Below, piece after piece: positions 21,066 to 32,936 of a DNA stretch of 64,000 nt. Each line of letters opens with the position of its first letter. Within the stretch, counting starts at the first letter, position 1. Position numbers and translations under genes: made by a program. The DNA lies in contig CM075656.1 of NCBI GenBank assembly GCA_037953625.1, forward strand, positions 78,759,001 to 78,823,000, in the 5' to 3' direction. This DNA comes from Crotalaria pallida. Lineage: Eukaryota > Streptophyta > Magnoliopsida > Fabales > Fabaceae. Under the pieces are notes generated by a model. The model was given only the letters and a program-made list of their open reading frames with translations, did no database searches and was not told the DNA's origin.

Positions 21066-24000
21066 TTATTTACGATCCTTCTTAAGAGACAGAAAGTGGG
21101 CAGCAAAGGAATCATAGTCAGGTAGCTTTGGATGAACATGATCAGGCTTCTGCTTTGAAGGAGTAGTATCTCCATCAGAATATGAAGCCTCTTCACTATC
21201 TTGTATCACTGTTTTAGGAAGAGAACTGGGAGGTTGCACCTTTGCAGATGATTTCATAGTTTCCTCACGCGAGGGCCTGTTGGTTTCTGAACTTGGTTTA
21301 GATGCTAAATGTTCTGCTGATCCAGGTTTAGAATTTTCCCCACTTTCAGAGCTCCCCATCATGGATGAGACCTTTTGATTCTCACTCTCATAAGAAACCC
21401 TTGAAGAATTCCATACAAGTTTTGTACTAGAAGTCACAGAAGCCTTGTATGATGGAGAATCCTTCGACCTTAAACCTGTACCAGTTTTTGAAGGACCTGA
21501 AGTCCTTCTAGATATTCCACCAACAGGACGGGTGAGACTTGGTGAGTTTTGTTTAGGATCATCCTCAGAATCACTATCATTAGAATCAAAGTATGTAGCT
21601 GGGGCCCTTGAGCTTGATTTCTTTTTGGGGCTAGGGTCATGAGTATTAGTCAAAGCCTCTTGTGGGTTTGAAAACACATCATAGCTATCAAAATCAGATA
21701 TGTTTCTCAACCCTGCACTTCTGTTTCCTCTGCTCACTTCCCTGATGTATTTGTCCTGAATAGGAGCGTCAGAACTGATTGAAGTCCTTACAGTAGGAAA
21801 GGATCTTTTATTCTGGACTGAAACGTCCTCCAGTGAAGATGAACTTTCATTTGATGTATGCTTAGTATAAGGTGGTCTGGCATAAGCTTTATTGCGAAGA
21901 CCACCCTTCAACATTCCAAAGTTTAATTCCTTTTCATTTTCTGTATGCGACTCATCCAAAGTTTCAGTCAGCGGCGATGGCTGACTGGTTTGCAAGTCAT
22001 TGTAGCCAAAAGTCTTATCCGACTCAGTATTGATCTCTATCTTCCTCTCAAATTGTTCTTCCACAGTATCAGAACCAACTGAAGATGGTGATAACCAAGA
22101 TTTTCTGTCAGAACCCACAGTTTTATCATTTCTTGAAGAGGACCTTGAAGTCCCGTGGTTTGCACTATCATCAAAGACAGGATTTCCATAATCAGAAGTC
22201 CCAGATAACGTCGACTTGATGAAATCCATCTCGCTATCTGAACCTGCATCATCTGAATCATCAAAAGTGACAGGTAACAAGTCTTCTTTCTCTGAAGAAA
22301 CTGTAGGCTTTGTCAATCTTTCCGAAACCACAGAAAAATGTGACTGCGAAGCAGAACTTGAACTTGACTCTTTCTTATCAATGTCTTGTCCATGTCTCCA
22401 AGAACTAGTATTTTCTAATGGATCAACTTGTGATTTGCTTCCAGGAGATGATAAGAACAAACTAGACCTCTCTCCTTTGTATTTATTCTCAAAATCAAAT
22501 TTATAGTCACCTTCCTCTGATCCAGAGTCATCAAATGCAACGGAAGTATCATTGTATGAACTGGCTTCCATAGTGTTTCTCTGAGAGCTTCCTTCATCTG
22601 TAACAAAAATGTCTTCCATGGCCCTATTCCCCATCTTCTGGTCATATGAGTTCAAATAATGATCATGATCATCACTTGGAGAAATGAAGTGAGAAGAGGA
22701 GGCTTTTCTGGATTGGCTAATCGGCGTTGCATCTCCAATGTGGTAGCTATTTTCAGCATTTGAATCATCATCACTATGTAGTCCCGTCACAAAATCTACT
22801 TCAGTTCTGCTTTCCTGCTTTTTTATATTCACTTCAAGTAAGTCGATATTGTCTTGCTCAAATGAGTTATTATGCTGATATATATCAGCTGTTTGAGAAC
22901 CATGGGCAAATGGGTTATCACCACCAGAAGAACTACTAGACGTCAATGAAGCTGATTGAGCATGTTTCACCGCATTCTCATGACTAGTCTTGTAATTGTC
23001 ATTGGGTGCTCCTACTAGTACTGTATCTTGTTGTGTGGCAGTAATCTGTTCATTATGTGTCCCGGAACTCTTTCTATGGAAGCTGCTTTTAACAGAATTG
23101 GTAGAAAGATGTTTGTCATCGTGAGCATACTCTTGAGGTACTTCTCTAAACCTGCTGCCAGAAGAACCATGTGATCCACTTGAATACTGCCTTTCCATGT
23201 TTTCACGATTTGAAAGTTCAGCAGCTGCTCTTGCAGCCATGCTTGCACGTTCTGCAGATTCTGCAGCAGCCTGTGCAGCAGAGGCAGCATCTTTGAATTC
23301 CATGTTCCAATTCTGCTTACCCATAGGAAAGGCACTCCTATTTCCAGAATTTGAATCTCTAAAGTCCATATCGCTTCCAGTTTCTATAAGAAAGAATCCC
23401 AAATATTCAGGAAATAGAAAGAAAAGAAGCACCAAAATTTATTTGCAATTACTTTCTTAAACAAAATTACCTGAAGGTCTAATTTCTGGACCAGACGCCC
23501 TTGATGTTGTTGCTGACTGATTGCCACCGGTCTCTCTAGTAGCACGACTTGCATTCTGCTCATATGAATTTGTAGATATGCCAGGCATTGGTTTAGGTTG
23601 TGAGGCTGCATGTAGGTCGGGAGGAGCCTTTTCATCATGAACAGGTGGAACATGAACTTGGGAAGGTTCCACATAAGTAGCCTTCTCAAAATTATTTGGC
23701 CCAACCTTAACATATAAATAAAAGTAATGTCAACATAATATAATACAACAAAATTCTATTTTATATTAAAATAAACTAATAAACTAAAGATAATCCAAAA
23801 TGAAAAAAAAGCCTAGAAGTCTACCAACAAGTCTTGAGGCTTTCCATCATTTTCTCCAAATGACTTGGGTTCCCATTTGATATTATGCTCCTCAGCAATA
23901 GCAGTGAGTATTTTTATCTTGGTTGGACCATCGGGTGCTTTGACAGACAATTTCTCAACCAACTGAAACGACAACATTAGATTAGAATAAAACTGAGAAG

Positions 24001-26076
24001 AAATGAGTTTTAGCATGATCCTATCCAACTTCTAGAAGGTAGAGAAACTTGCCAAGCGATTTACACCACAGTCAGGGCGTAATTCTATAGCTGCTGAGAC
24101 AAATTCTTTTCCGTACTTGGATGTAATCTGCTTCCGCACATCCATGAGTTCAGGTATGTCTGAAAATCTTGGAGATGCAAATATTACACTTGCAATAGCT
24201 TCCTTCAGATCGATAGGGCAGTTTCTGTCAGGGGGAAGAAAACATAACATGACCAATTCAGTAAGAATACACAATCATAATGAACAAAATGGTATTTTGC
24301 AAAATCAATAGTTTTATACAGAAAAAAAAAAAAAAAAAAAACTCATGCAGAAATCCCTTCAGACACACCAGAAAGGTCAAAGCACATGATAAAGACACAG
24401 GTTTGTGCATCGCAAATATTTACATGAATAAAACACTTAGAAGATCAATGTAAATGTGATTTCAACAACAAAACAGTAAACATAAAATGTAAGTCATGCC
24501 TATAATAATTAGAAATGTGAGGTGCAACTAGCTTACTACATAATCAACCGAGGTTCTTAATGATAGGCTTTGCTAATGTACCAAATGCACCATGTAAATT
24601 TGAGAATAATATAGTACGTTATGCAATAGCATAAAATATTAAAAAAGCACTGATCAAAGCCATATCTAGATAGGAAGCAAGTTATTTTCATATGGGATCA
24701 GAATTACTAGGACTGAGATAGTGAGAAGCTGTTTGGGCTGTAGTCCATTGGTTTACTTAATTTGATTTTTTACATCTTTAATGAAGCACAAGTGTGACTT
24801 GGTGCAGATAGAATAAGATTTTCTTAAAAAGATAACCAATTAGAGTGTAAGTAAAATGATAACTCATTTCCATTGCCTAAGAAAATAATGACAATAGTGA
24901 ATCCAGTGATATTGAACAAATTGTAGAATAACTTGAAAAAAATATAAACTTTTCATGCAAACTTTTCCCTCTAAAATAAACGTCAATAAATTTGTAAACA
25001 CGTGTGGAAACAATCAAAACATGTTTGCTAACATGAACTTAAAAAGCAAAACGTAGTAAGAATTATTTTAGTTAGTTTCACATACTTCTGTGATTCAATG
25101 ATCGGTAAGCGTGTTATGATAAGTTCACAGTATAGTTCGACAAGATCATATGCGGCCATCATCTTCTCTTCCCTGACAACATGTTCAATCTGCATATAAA
25201 ACATTAAAAAGAAAAACCGAAAAAGATCCAAAGGTTGAGCTTTTAATTTACCATTCAATATATCTTTTTAATCAGCAAATTGCCCCCACGGAAAGGCTTT
25301 ACAAATGAATGAATTCAAACTGTCATAGTCGTATCAGTGTTTAACTGCTCAGGTAATTATTCCTGTGCAATCCATCTATAATATGTGATATATATTATTT
25401 GATCCAATCATGAACGTAAGAAAAATTAAAAGCTGATACTTTATTTTCATTTCAAAGCCACTCGAAATGCCAAATGCAAGTAAGAATTCAATCTTGTTAA
25501 TTTTAATATAGCAATAGGAGACTACAACAGGTCACAGGTTCGAATACTGAAAACAGCCTCTCTGCTTGCCGGGATAAGACTGCTTACATCTACCCTCTCC
25601 AGACCACACTAGGTGCTAGCCTCGTGCACTGGCCGACCTTTTTTTTTTTTTGGTGTGTGTTGCTTTGTTAAGAAAGATTCCAATCCTCAATAGTAATTTT
25701 ATTTTATTTTTCTTCATCTCAAAGAATCTCATCATTTATTAGTCTTTTTTTTTTTTAAATCCGAATTACTGCATTAATAATAATATTATTATACTATGCG
25801 GGGCAGAGTGAAGGATATACCCGGATTCGAGCAGTTTGTTCCTGACCGGAGTGGAGCAAATTAGCCAAATCACGGCGGAGCTTCTTGACCTCCCCTTCTT
25901 TCTTGTTCTTCAATAACTTCATCCGTGACGCCGCAAGCTTCAACGCTGTTTTGCTGCACCCCAACCATGTTCAAAATTCAATAATCAAATAGTAAAAATA
26001 AGAATAAAAAATGGGAATGATAAAGGTACTCGTACCATTTAGCGGCCTTGAAGCTTCTATGCAACATAGACGACAT
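21066..26076 (-). CDS. IST1-like ESCRT-III regulator, 7 exons, 1046 aa
   Basis: Minus-strand exons 26076-26036, 25953-25821, 25189-25086, 24224-24053, 23962-23825, 23705-23471 and 23383-21066 join in frame. The N-terminal ~185 residues are the IST1 (Vps4-regulator) domain: MSSMLHRSFKAAKC, then VKKLRRDLANLL, IRIEHVVREEKMMAAYDLVE, and the strongly conserved ASVIFASPRFSDIPEL. The IST1 domain adopts an ESCRT-III fold and modulates Vps4 recruitment on endosomes in multivesicular-body sorting and cytokinesis. The remaining ~800 residues are Ser/Asp/Asn-rich and probably disordered, with recurrent FDDSD/FDDSG units. An Ala-rich helix (AASAAQAAAESAERASMAARAAAEL) occurs early in exon 7. The extreme C-terminus, DSFAAHFLSLKKDRK, resembles a MIM1 motif for MIT domains. 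Intron 4 uses a GC donor (TTG/GCAAGT). Plant genomes have several IST1-like paralogues; which one this is cannot be told. Confidence 0.93.
25520..25642 (+). mobile_element. SINE (Au/TS-like) fragment in IST1-like intron 2
   Basis: It contains a B-box-like AGGTTCGAATAC, then ACAGCCTCTCTGCTTGC, ACATCTACCCTC, CCAGACCACACTAGGTG and GCCTCGTGCACTGG, ending in a T run. This order is typical of widespread angiosperm SINEs of the Au/TS type. The A-box end is poorly preserved, so it may be 5' truncated. It lies antisense to the host gene. Confidence 0.65.
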
Positions 26077-26239
26077 ACTACTGTTGTATTTGATCACCTA
26101 ATAACTAACTGATTCTGCTTTTCAATTTTTAAAAAAAAAAAAGAAAAAGAAAGAAAGTAAAAGGGGATTTTGGCTTTTGGGATTGGGATGGAGAAAGAAA
26201 CAAGCTCTGAAGAAGAAAGCAGAAAGAAGCGATGGATCT

Positions 26240-26918
26240 TGGATGGATTTCAGATGAGAGAAGAATATTAATGAGACGAAGAGGAGTGAATATTATTTTA
26301 TTTTAATTTAATTATTTTAATTAATTAATTAATGGGAGTTGAAGTTTCGTGACATGCGACACGCAAATCCTAACGAAACCTGCCTTTTCATTTTACTACC
26401 TTTTCCCATGATGAGGGCAGTATTTCCCTGTGCGAAGCTGCATCGAAATTACTCATGCACTCCCCTCTCACCTTCATGACCTATCACCATGAGATGAAAG
26501 TGACATTAAAAAAAAAAATTGAATAAATAGTATTAGTAATTTTGTTTATAAATATAATATTGTCATCAATATAATTTTTTAGAAATATTTGTCGTTAATA
26601 TAGTCTTTTCTTATATCAATCATTTTATTAATTTAGTCTCTTGAAAATATTAATCATCATGCCACTAAGTTAATCCATATGTTAACCCAACTGGATTGTC
26701 CCGGTGAAAACTGGCAGGACGCTTAGGGACTTCAGGGTCAAAGACTCGAGCCCTAGTGAGGTAACAAATCCTGGGGAGGATCCATACCGTTGAGTCAAAG
26801 AATCACGCAGTTCGAGGATCCGAGGTGGATTAGTTGGGCAAAACAATGTGAAACCCAAATACCACCTGATTTCGAGTAAAAAAAAGTTAATCCATATGTT
26901 ATATAACAGTTTAATAGT
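26240..26918. other. upstream flank of the IST1-like gene, containing an unclassified repeat
   Basis: Bases 26240-26690 are AT-rich promoter-side sequence with no coding frame. A TA-rich tract follows, and then the dispersed repeat at about 26700-26885. Confidence 0.4.
26700..26885 (-). repeat. dispersed repeat, copy B (unclassified)
   Basis: Reverse complement of the repeat at 1833-1970, sharing ATCCATACCGTTGAGTCAAA, TGGATTAGTTGG and ACCACCTG in inverse order. In this copy the repeat continues into CTTCAGGGTCAAAGACTCGAG, absent from copy A. It ends with a TTTTTTTTACTC tail when read on the minus strand. Confidence 0.6.
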
Positions 26919-27276
26919 GCTTATGTAACATCCCGATTTAGAAAAACTTGAAATTTCCTTTTTATTTAATTCACGAAAATGCGGGTAAATTTTTTTCATT
27001 GATGACGTAAACATGGGTTCATGTAAACACGTTTCTTTTCAAAGACATTTTTGTTACAAGATTATACATTCTTGTTCCACGTCATCTATCAGGTTTCCAA
27101 ATCGAGATGTTACCAACACCGCGCTTTGGAATCTCATTTTAAAATCATCATCGTATTATTCCGTTTGTCAAGTCCAGATAACATTATTACATATACAGGA
27201 GTTACATGGTATCCAGAAAAGTTATTAAAGTCCAATGGCATACGTGACTCATAATACATAACTGAAAATAAATTAA

Positions 27277-27723
27277 CTACCGATCCTCATCACTGGACGC
27301 GGCGACAGGCACTTCTTCCGGATCGTACTCCCAAACATCCGCATCCGAATACTCAACCAGAGACGACCCTTCACTAGGGTCTTCTTCAATCTCATCTGGG
27401 TCACTCTGGGGTAAAGCCTCAAAATCATCCTCGAGAGGTTCTATAGGATCCAAGTCCTCATAGACGTCCACCTCTTCAGCTCTAGGGTCAATGTGCGCAA
27501 GCAGGGGTAACGGATAGCCACCATGATAATCCGCCGGTCCTCCGGTACGAAGATCCACTAAAGAGAAACGGCACACACGGGTATCAGTAGAATCTCCTCG
27601 GAGAGTATGTCCTGGGTCTTTAATGGTCACCTCTGAGCCCCCTGTCCATTCCCAGCCTTGGCGATTCACTTCCGACTGACCGTCATGGTAAATCTCAAAA
27701 GTATACTTGACCGGATCCACCAT
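27277..27723 (-). CDS. uncharacterised 148-aa ORF inside the giant LTR unit
   Basis: An intact frame runs from ATG at 27723 to a stop at 27277. The N-terminal half is a compact mixed sequence (KYTFEIYHDGQSEVN, GWEWTGGSEVTI, TRVCRFSLVDLRTGG, ADYHGGYPLPLLAHIDP). The C-terminal 65 residues are extremely acidic (many EDD, DPDEIEED and DPEEVP units), probably disordered. I do not recognise the family. It is not gag, protease, RT, RNase H or integrase. Codon composition is clearly more balanced than the AT-rich flanks. It lies on the same strand as the element's apparent promoter and leader donor, so it could be expressed from a spliced LTR transcript. It may be an accessory retroelement protein or a captured host exon. 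Being real is likely; function is unknown. Confidence 0.55.
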   Translation of the reverse strand: MVDPVKYTFEIYHDGQSEVNRQGWEWTGGSEVTIKDPGHTLRGDSTDTRVCRFSLVDLRTGGPADYHGGYPLPLLAHIDPRAEEVDVYEDLDPIEPLEDDFEALPQSDPDEIEEDPSEGSSLVEYSDADVWEYDPEEVPVAASSDEDR

Positions 27724-29363
27724 CTAATGGTCCATCACAAGACCAAACAAAAAAACCAACACAAGAGAGATACAGAGAGAGTCAGCTTTTCCAGGCGAGT
27801 AAGCCGACTGCGTGGAATTACAGCAGGCAAACATATTAAGATAAACACATAACATCAATACATTAAACAAACATTCATATTTCATGATTTCAAGTTATCA
27901 TTTCCCCATATCTGTTCATTGTTTCCACCTCTTTCTCATGTTTGACAATCCAGGCCTTATTCTCGGATCTTTCCTTCACCAATATTTCCTTTCATTTTCA
28001 CACACAGAACTCCTTTATTGCCACGACGTTTCCACAATTCCTTTCTCTTTATTTAACGTTTCAATTCCTCTCTTTGCCCGAAGGCTCCATTGATACCGTA
28101 TATTTTCATGACATTTGTTTTACTAACAATGATTACTTCGTATATTATCTTTATTAAGTCTTATTGAAGCACATCCATTGATGACAGGGATTTAAAGATA
28201 AGTCATCGAGGAGTTGGGTTAGCACACATACATCTCCTTCAATCCTCTCAAACCTAGTCGGAAGCAAACGAGACGTACAGGAACCTTAACCCACGCAAGT
28301 CGAACAGCCGAGAAAACCAACAATATCCCAAAGCCACAACCGTACAGGCCGGCCATAATGATAATCAATAACTTCGTTTTACGTGATATCACAAGGGCCC
28401 AAGTTCGTTCGACTGCCCGCCTCGTTCAGGTTCCCTCTCACCATTTCGAATTTGATCAAGGGGGCGCCAGTACTATTTTAGTCTGCAGTGTGGAACACGC
28501 TACAATCCCTTGGGTATTAATCCCCGATCACATATAGACTCGTTCCACCTAAAATAGCACTCTAGGTTACTTGACGTTTCACCGTCATCACCCTCCCCTA
28601 TCACAATCACACACCTGAGTATCCGCAGATAAACAGGGTATCTTCCTCTCCACTACTTCACACTCAACTCGCCGCGTTATGGTTAATGTCTTTTAAATAT
28701 TTTATCAATGCTTTATTACTATCTCATTAATCCTAAGGTTCGGACGAGTCACGCTTGTACATCCCTTCGGTGATCTTCGACCTCTAATTGTTCATCTTTC
28801 ACATCAATCTTTTCAACAATACATTGCTTAACATATCAAGGCTCGGACACACGGGCATACTGCACACGTGGCCAGCACAATCTCATTCTTTCCAAACTCA
28901 CTTTCTGTACAAGTCCACTTTACTTTCCTTACTTTCAAGAATTGCCAATCTTTTCATCAAGTACTTTAACATTTTACATCAGCTTCATCGTCATCATCGT
29001 TTCACTTAAACATTTAACACATGGCCACTATTTCGCATAATAAGATTGTTTTCAATACTTCTCATGTTATTTCCCCCTTCTCACATCATTTCATCAACAT
29101 CATTAATCAAACAGAGCAGCATGATAATATAACATGATTACTTTCCAATTTCAGATAAAAGTTCAACAGGCATAAATATATCATAACATCTCATCATCAT
29201 AAATAAATAGCATCATGTCATAATATTATAACAGAAAAGGGATATCTTAGTTCTGCATATAAGTGGCCAAACATATACAATCAATTGCCACTATACGACT
29301 GACTCGTAGACCCCACGTTCCGGCTTTTGAGATGGCCAGGAACAACTTAACATGTTACCTACA

Positions 29364-29759
29364 TGTAACATCCCTGGCAGGCAAATGGATTGCGACTGTC
29401 CCCACATACCAACACGAGTCTTTTCAGTGTGTTTTGTCCTCACTCGCACACTTCCCGGGAAAACTTCCCAGGAGGTCACCCATCCCAGAATTACCCCAAG
29501 TCAAGCACGCTTAACCATGGAGTTCTTATGTGATGGGCTACCGAAAAGAAGATACATCTTGTTGATATGGGTAGTACCAATCAATTCATTTAAGCCTTCT
29601 CGTACTATGTAGTCTCATACTTACACAGTCTCAGGATCACCCTCTCATTCCGGTGTGTCGATTCATTCATGTACCCCTCCCTTAGAAGCCTGTCAGGAGC
29701 CGCTCCTTACCTCTTTTCACCGGCGATCACTCCCCGCCCTCATCAACCCGGGTCTTACA
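29364..29759 (-). mobile_element. Cassandra-type solo LTR nested in the giant LTR unit
   Basis: On the plus strand it runs from TGTAACATCCC to GGGTCTTACA; read on the minus strand, TGTAAGACCC to GGGATGTTACA. Exact 5-bp duplications CTACA flank it (29359-29363 and 29760-29764). Its 396 bp include a 5S-rRNA-derived domain, the diagnostic feature of Cassandra TRIM retroelements, whose LTRs carry conserved 5S promoter sequence. No primer-binding site or second LTR is present, hence a solo LTR. It is slightly longer than the LTR sizes I recall for Cassandra. Being inserted within the larger unit, it is the younger event. Confidence 0.85.
29463..29555 (-). other. 5S-rRNA-derived domain of the Cassandra LTR
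   Basis: On the minus strand it reads CATCA..AGAACTCCATGGTTAAGCGTGCTTGACTTGGGGTAA..CTGGGATGGGTGACCTCCTGGGAAGT (gaps mine). The box A region (TTAAGCGTGCTTG) and box C region (GGATGGGTGACCTCC) of plant 5S rRNA are both present, but the 5' third of a true 5S gene is replaced. It is not a functional 5S gene; it may still bind TFIIIA or recruit RNA polymerase III (inference). Confidence 0.85.
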
Positions 29760-32700
29760 CTACACACCACCGTGTCTTAGGAAAACTGTTCTCTCACCTC
29801 GAAAGTCGATAAATTCCCAAATAGCCTTTACTGTTGTGATCCTCCGACACGCGTCTATTCATCCCAAAATTAAAGTCACTATTTGAAACTCAAATTGAAA
29901 TCCTTCGAGTAAAATCAAAACATAAACCCTTTTATCCAAAATCGTTCCAAAATTCTTTAACATTTTAAATTCCTCAATATCACTATAAAACAATTAGCAA
30001 AATCATTTTAAAGATGAATAGGTTAGTGGCTGGTCCGTCTTGGACAGCAACTCACCCGAACCCGAAAACATCGAAAAACTTCAATTACACAATCTAGCTT
30101 TAACTATAACTTTTAACACTTAAAACTCTTGCTTTCCAATGCTTGTAAACACTTAACAAATTGAAAAAAATCTTAATTAAAATTTTGGACAGCCACACGC
30201 GGTTCCATAAAATCACTTTTCAAAAATCCGAAATCATCATAAAACCACATGTTAACTTACAAAACTCTTGGATACAAAATAAATAATTAAAACAATTTGT
30301 TTTTCAAACCATAATACTTTAAATAGACTTGGACAACCATGAAATAGTTCCAATATCCAGAAATGAATTAAAAATTAAACAACTCAAAACCAACTTACTT
30401 TTAGAAGCAAATCACAAGTCGAACACTTAGCACATAACCTTACCTTATGAAACACAAGTTAGTCTCCTACACTCAATTAATTGTATCCAAGTATCACAAT
30501 TAAAATAAAAGTCCAGTCAAGTCCACAGAATTTACACAATGCATCTCAGTCATCAAAAACATCAAACACGTCCTAGACCGAATACGGAAAATTCGAGGAA
30601 ATAAAATTTCAAAACTAAACTAAATCAACTCATCTCAGCCCCGAACTTTGAAATACACTTAAAAATATATTAAAATACCTCACATAAAATTTTCAAGTCA
30701 TTCTCATATCCATAATACAATTTTATATTCAAAATTGTCCCAAATTTCCAATCAGGACTGTTGCGACCTGAAGCAAATTTGTATTTATTTAAAATAGCAT
30801 ATCAACTCCAACTGTCACGAAATTTGGTACAGAGCATCCTCACACATTTCTCATAAAAATTTCAGATTATTTGGAGTTGTCCAAGTCTTACTTTTTCAAT
30901 TAAATTTCCCTCAAATTCTGAAATTCGTGATGTTTTGCTTTAAATAAAATACCAATTCAACTCCAAATAACTTCAAACTTTACAGAGAGCATCCTCATAT
31001 ATGTAAGGTTGTACCATAAAAATTTCAAGTTCATCGGAATAGTACAAGTTCAAAAATTCAGTTTGCGTTTCACTCGAAAAACTCATTTTTCCGAAGGCGT
31101 TTTCTCAAAAACAATTCTTGAAAATTTAGTAAATTAAACCAAATCCAAAATTCATATAAGAATTCAGAGGCATCTAAAATAACTCTATTGAAACAGCGAC
31201 AAATTCTAAGGTCATTAATCATGTATAAGCAGTTTTCCTCCAAATATTTTTCAAGTAAAAGTCCTAATTCCTAAAGCAAACCAAAATGCATCAAAGTATC
31301 AAAACAAGTTCAAGTTAGCTCAAATCACTAGGACATATTCTCATGGCAATTAACATGTTACAAAATAAGATATGCTTCTAACAATTAAGCAAAACCGAAT
31401 TGAGTAAGAAAGCAAACCAAATTTACAAGTCTCACATTCTTAAATCAATTTAACTTTTCATGCTCACCTACTTAAATATAAAGGAACCAAATTGAACAAG
31501 GCAAAATAAGTCAACATTACAAGCATCAAACACTTTGAATCAACTTGACCATTTCCAAGTATCAACATGCAAGCTTATTTTCATAAAGCAAGACTTCCTA
31601 AGTATATTTACAATGCTTGGTCGAATTGAATCAAGAACAAATAGACTCAATTTCACAATTTAAACACTTAAATCATCATGATTCATATCAAACACTTAAT
31701 TACAATTTCATTTGCATGAGACAAAAATCATTTAGGCATACATGCATGCATAACCGAATTAATGGAGGAAATGAACTAAAATTTTCAAACTTAAAATGCT
31801 TAAATCAACATAACTCATTTCAAGCTCTCAAATACAACTTTATTTTCATGAAACAAAATCATTTACTCTTTCTTTCTCCTATGACCTTATTACACATACA
31901 TATACAAACTAGGGCAAAAATCAATCCTAGTATTCATCTTCTCATGGGCATTAAAATATACTTAAGAAAATAGCAAAGCATATCAAATAATCAACATGCA
32001 TTCAAAGATAAACTCATTTATCCATCTTTTCATGCCTTAACCGTATACACACGCATGCACGAATAAAGACACAAACTTTTTAACAACCGAAAATCATTCA
32101 TGCATTTCCTTATGACTTGGCCGAATATACTTATATACATATAAAAGCATATATTTTTTTATCAACTAAACACATGCACACACTTAGAATATACACATCC
32201 TTAAACAAAAAATCGTGTATCAAAATTTATTAAACTCACTTACATACATGCATGAGGGGTTAAAACCGTATAGCCCTAAAATAATAAATCACAACAAAAT
32301 TTCATTTTAATCATACTTTGCCATATAGAAACCGAAAATACATCAAATAATTAGCAATAATCATGAATCAATTACATGCAAGTAGAAACAAAATCATTTC
32401 CCCTAACTTGAAACCCTAACCATGACATGCAAAGGGAAATCAAGAAAAATTTGTGCAAATCGCTTTCAAATAACTCATGAACATCACATATTAACTCATT
32501 ATCAAGCATAAAAATACAAGTCAAAGATCAAAAATTATTTAAACACAAAGGGACCAAAAACCGTGAGCATCATGGATGTTGATGCATGTTTATTTTTTTA
32601 ACTCAAACTCAAATCCAAGTAGAAATAAGTGTAGAAAAGTAAGAGAAATAAGAAAATCCAACATGCATAGGCTCAAAACCTAAAATCAACAAAACTCTAA

Positions 32701-32767
32701 CTTTGAGCTTCATAAAACCGAAAACAAAAATGAAAATGGAGAAGAACAAAAAGCATAGAATCATTAC

Positions 32768-32936
32768 CTAGAAGAAAAGAATGAAAATGAGCTAAAAACT
32801 TCAAGCTTTTCTCTTCCTCCCCTTCCTCTCCTCTCTCGGCCTCCTCCCTCTCTCACTCTATCTCTTTTCCTTTTTTTTTGTCTAAGTGTTATGAAGCTAG
32901 GGGATGATCTTGGGAGTATCGGGTGATATTTATAGG
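32768..32936 (-). promoter_or_regulatory. promoter-like region and leader exon of the giant LTR unit
   Basis: On the minus strand, CCTATAAATATC (about 32936-32925) is a good TATA box. Downstream a CT/GA-rich leader (about 32880-32770) ends TTCTTCTAG/GTAATG, a strong donor at 32768/32767. This is the arrangement of a spliced 5' UTR. The candidate target is the ORF at 27277-27723. The leader itself is low-complexity and not taken as coding. Confidence 0.4.

Noticed and set aside
22037..22645. Minus- and plus-strand frames of 65-106 codons across the IST1-like exon 7
   Set aside because: They are alternate-frame shadows of the long coding exon.
27208..27220. TGGTATCCAGAA after TTACA, resembling an initiator-tRNA primer-binding site
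   Set aside because: Only part of the expected TGGTATCAGAGC is matched. A 285-bp LTR ending here has no partner at the other end of the unit, and the element reads on the opposite strand.
29463..29555. A functional 5S rRNA gene
   Set aside because: Only the internal promoter part resembles 5S; the 5' third is replaced and it sits inside TG...CA ends with a 5-bp duplication, so it is a Cassandra LTR domain.
31617..31973. 118-codon plus-strand frame
   Set aside because: It is AT-driven, lies antisense within the giant LTR unit, and has no domain pattern.
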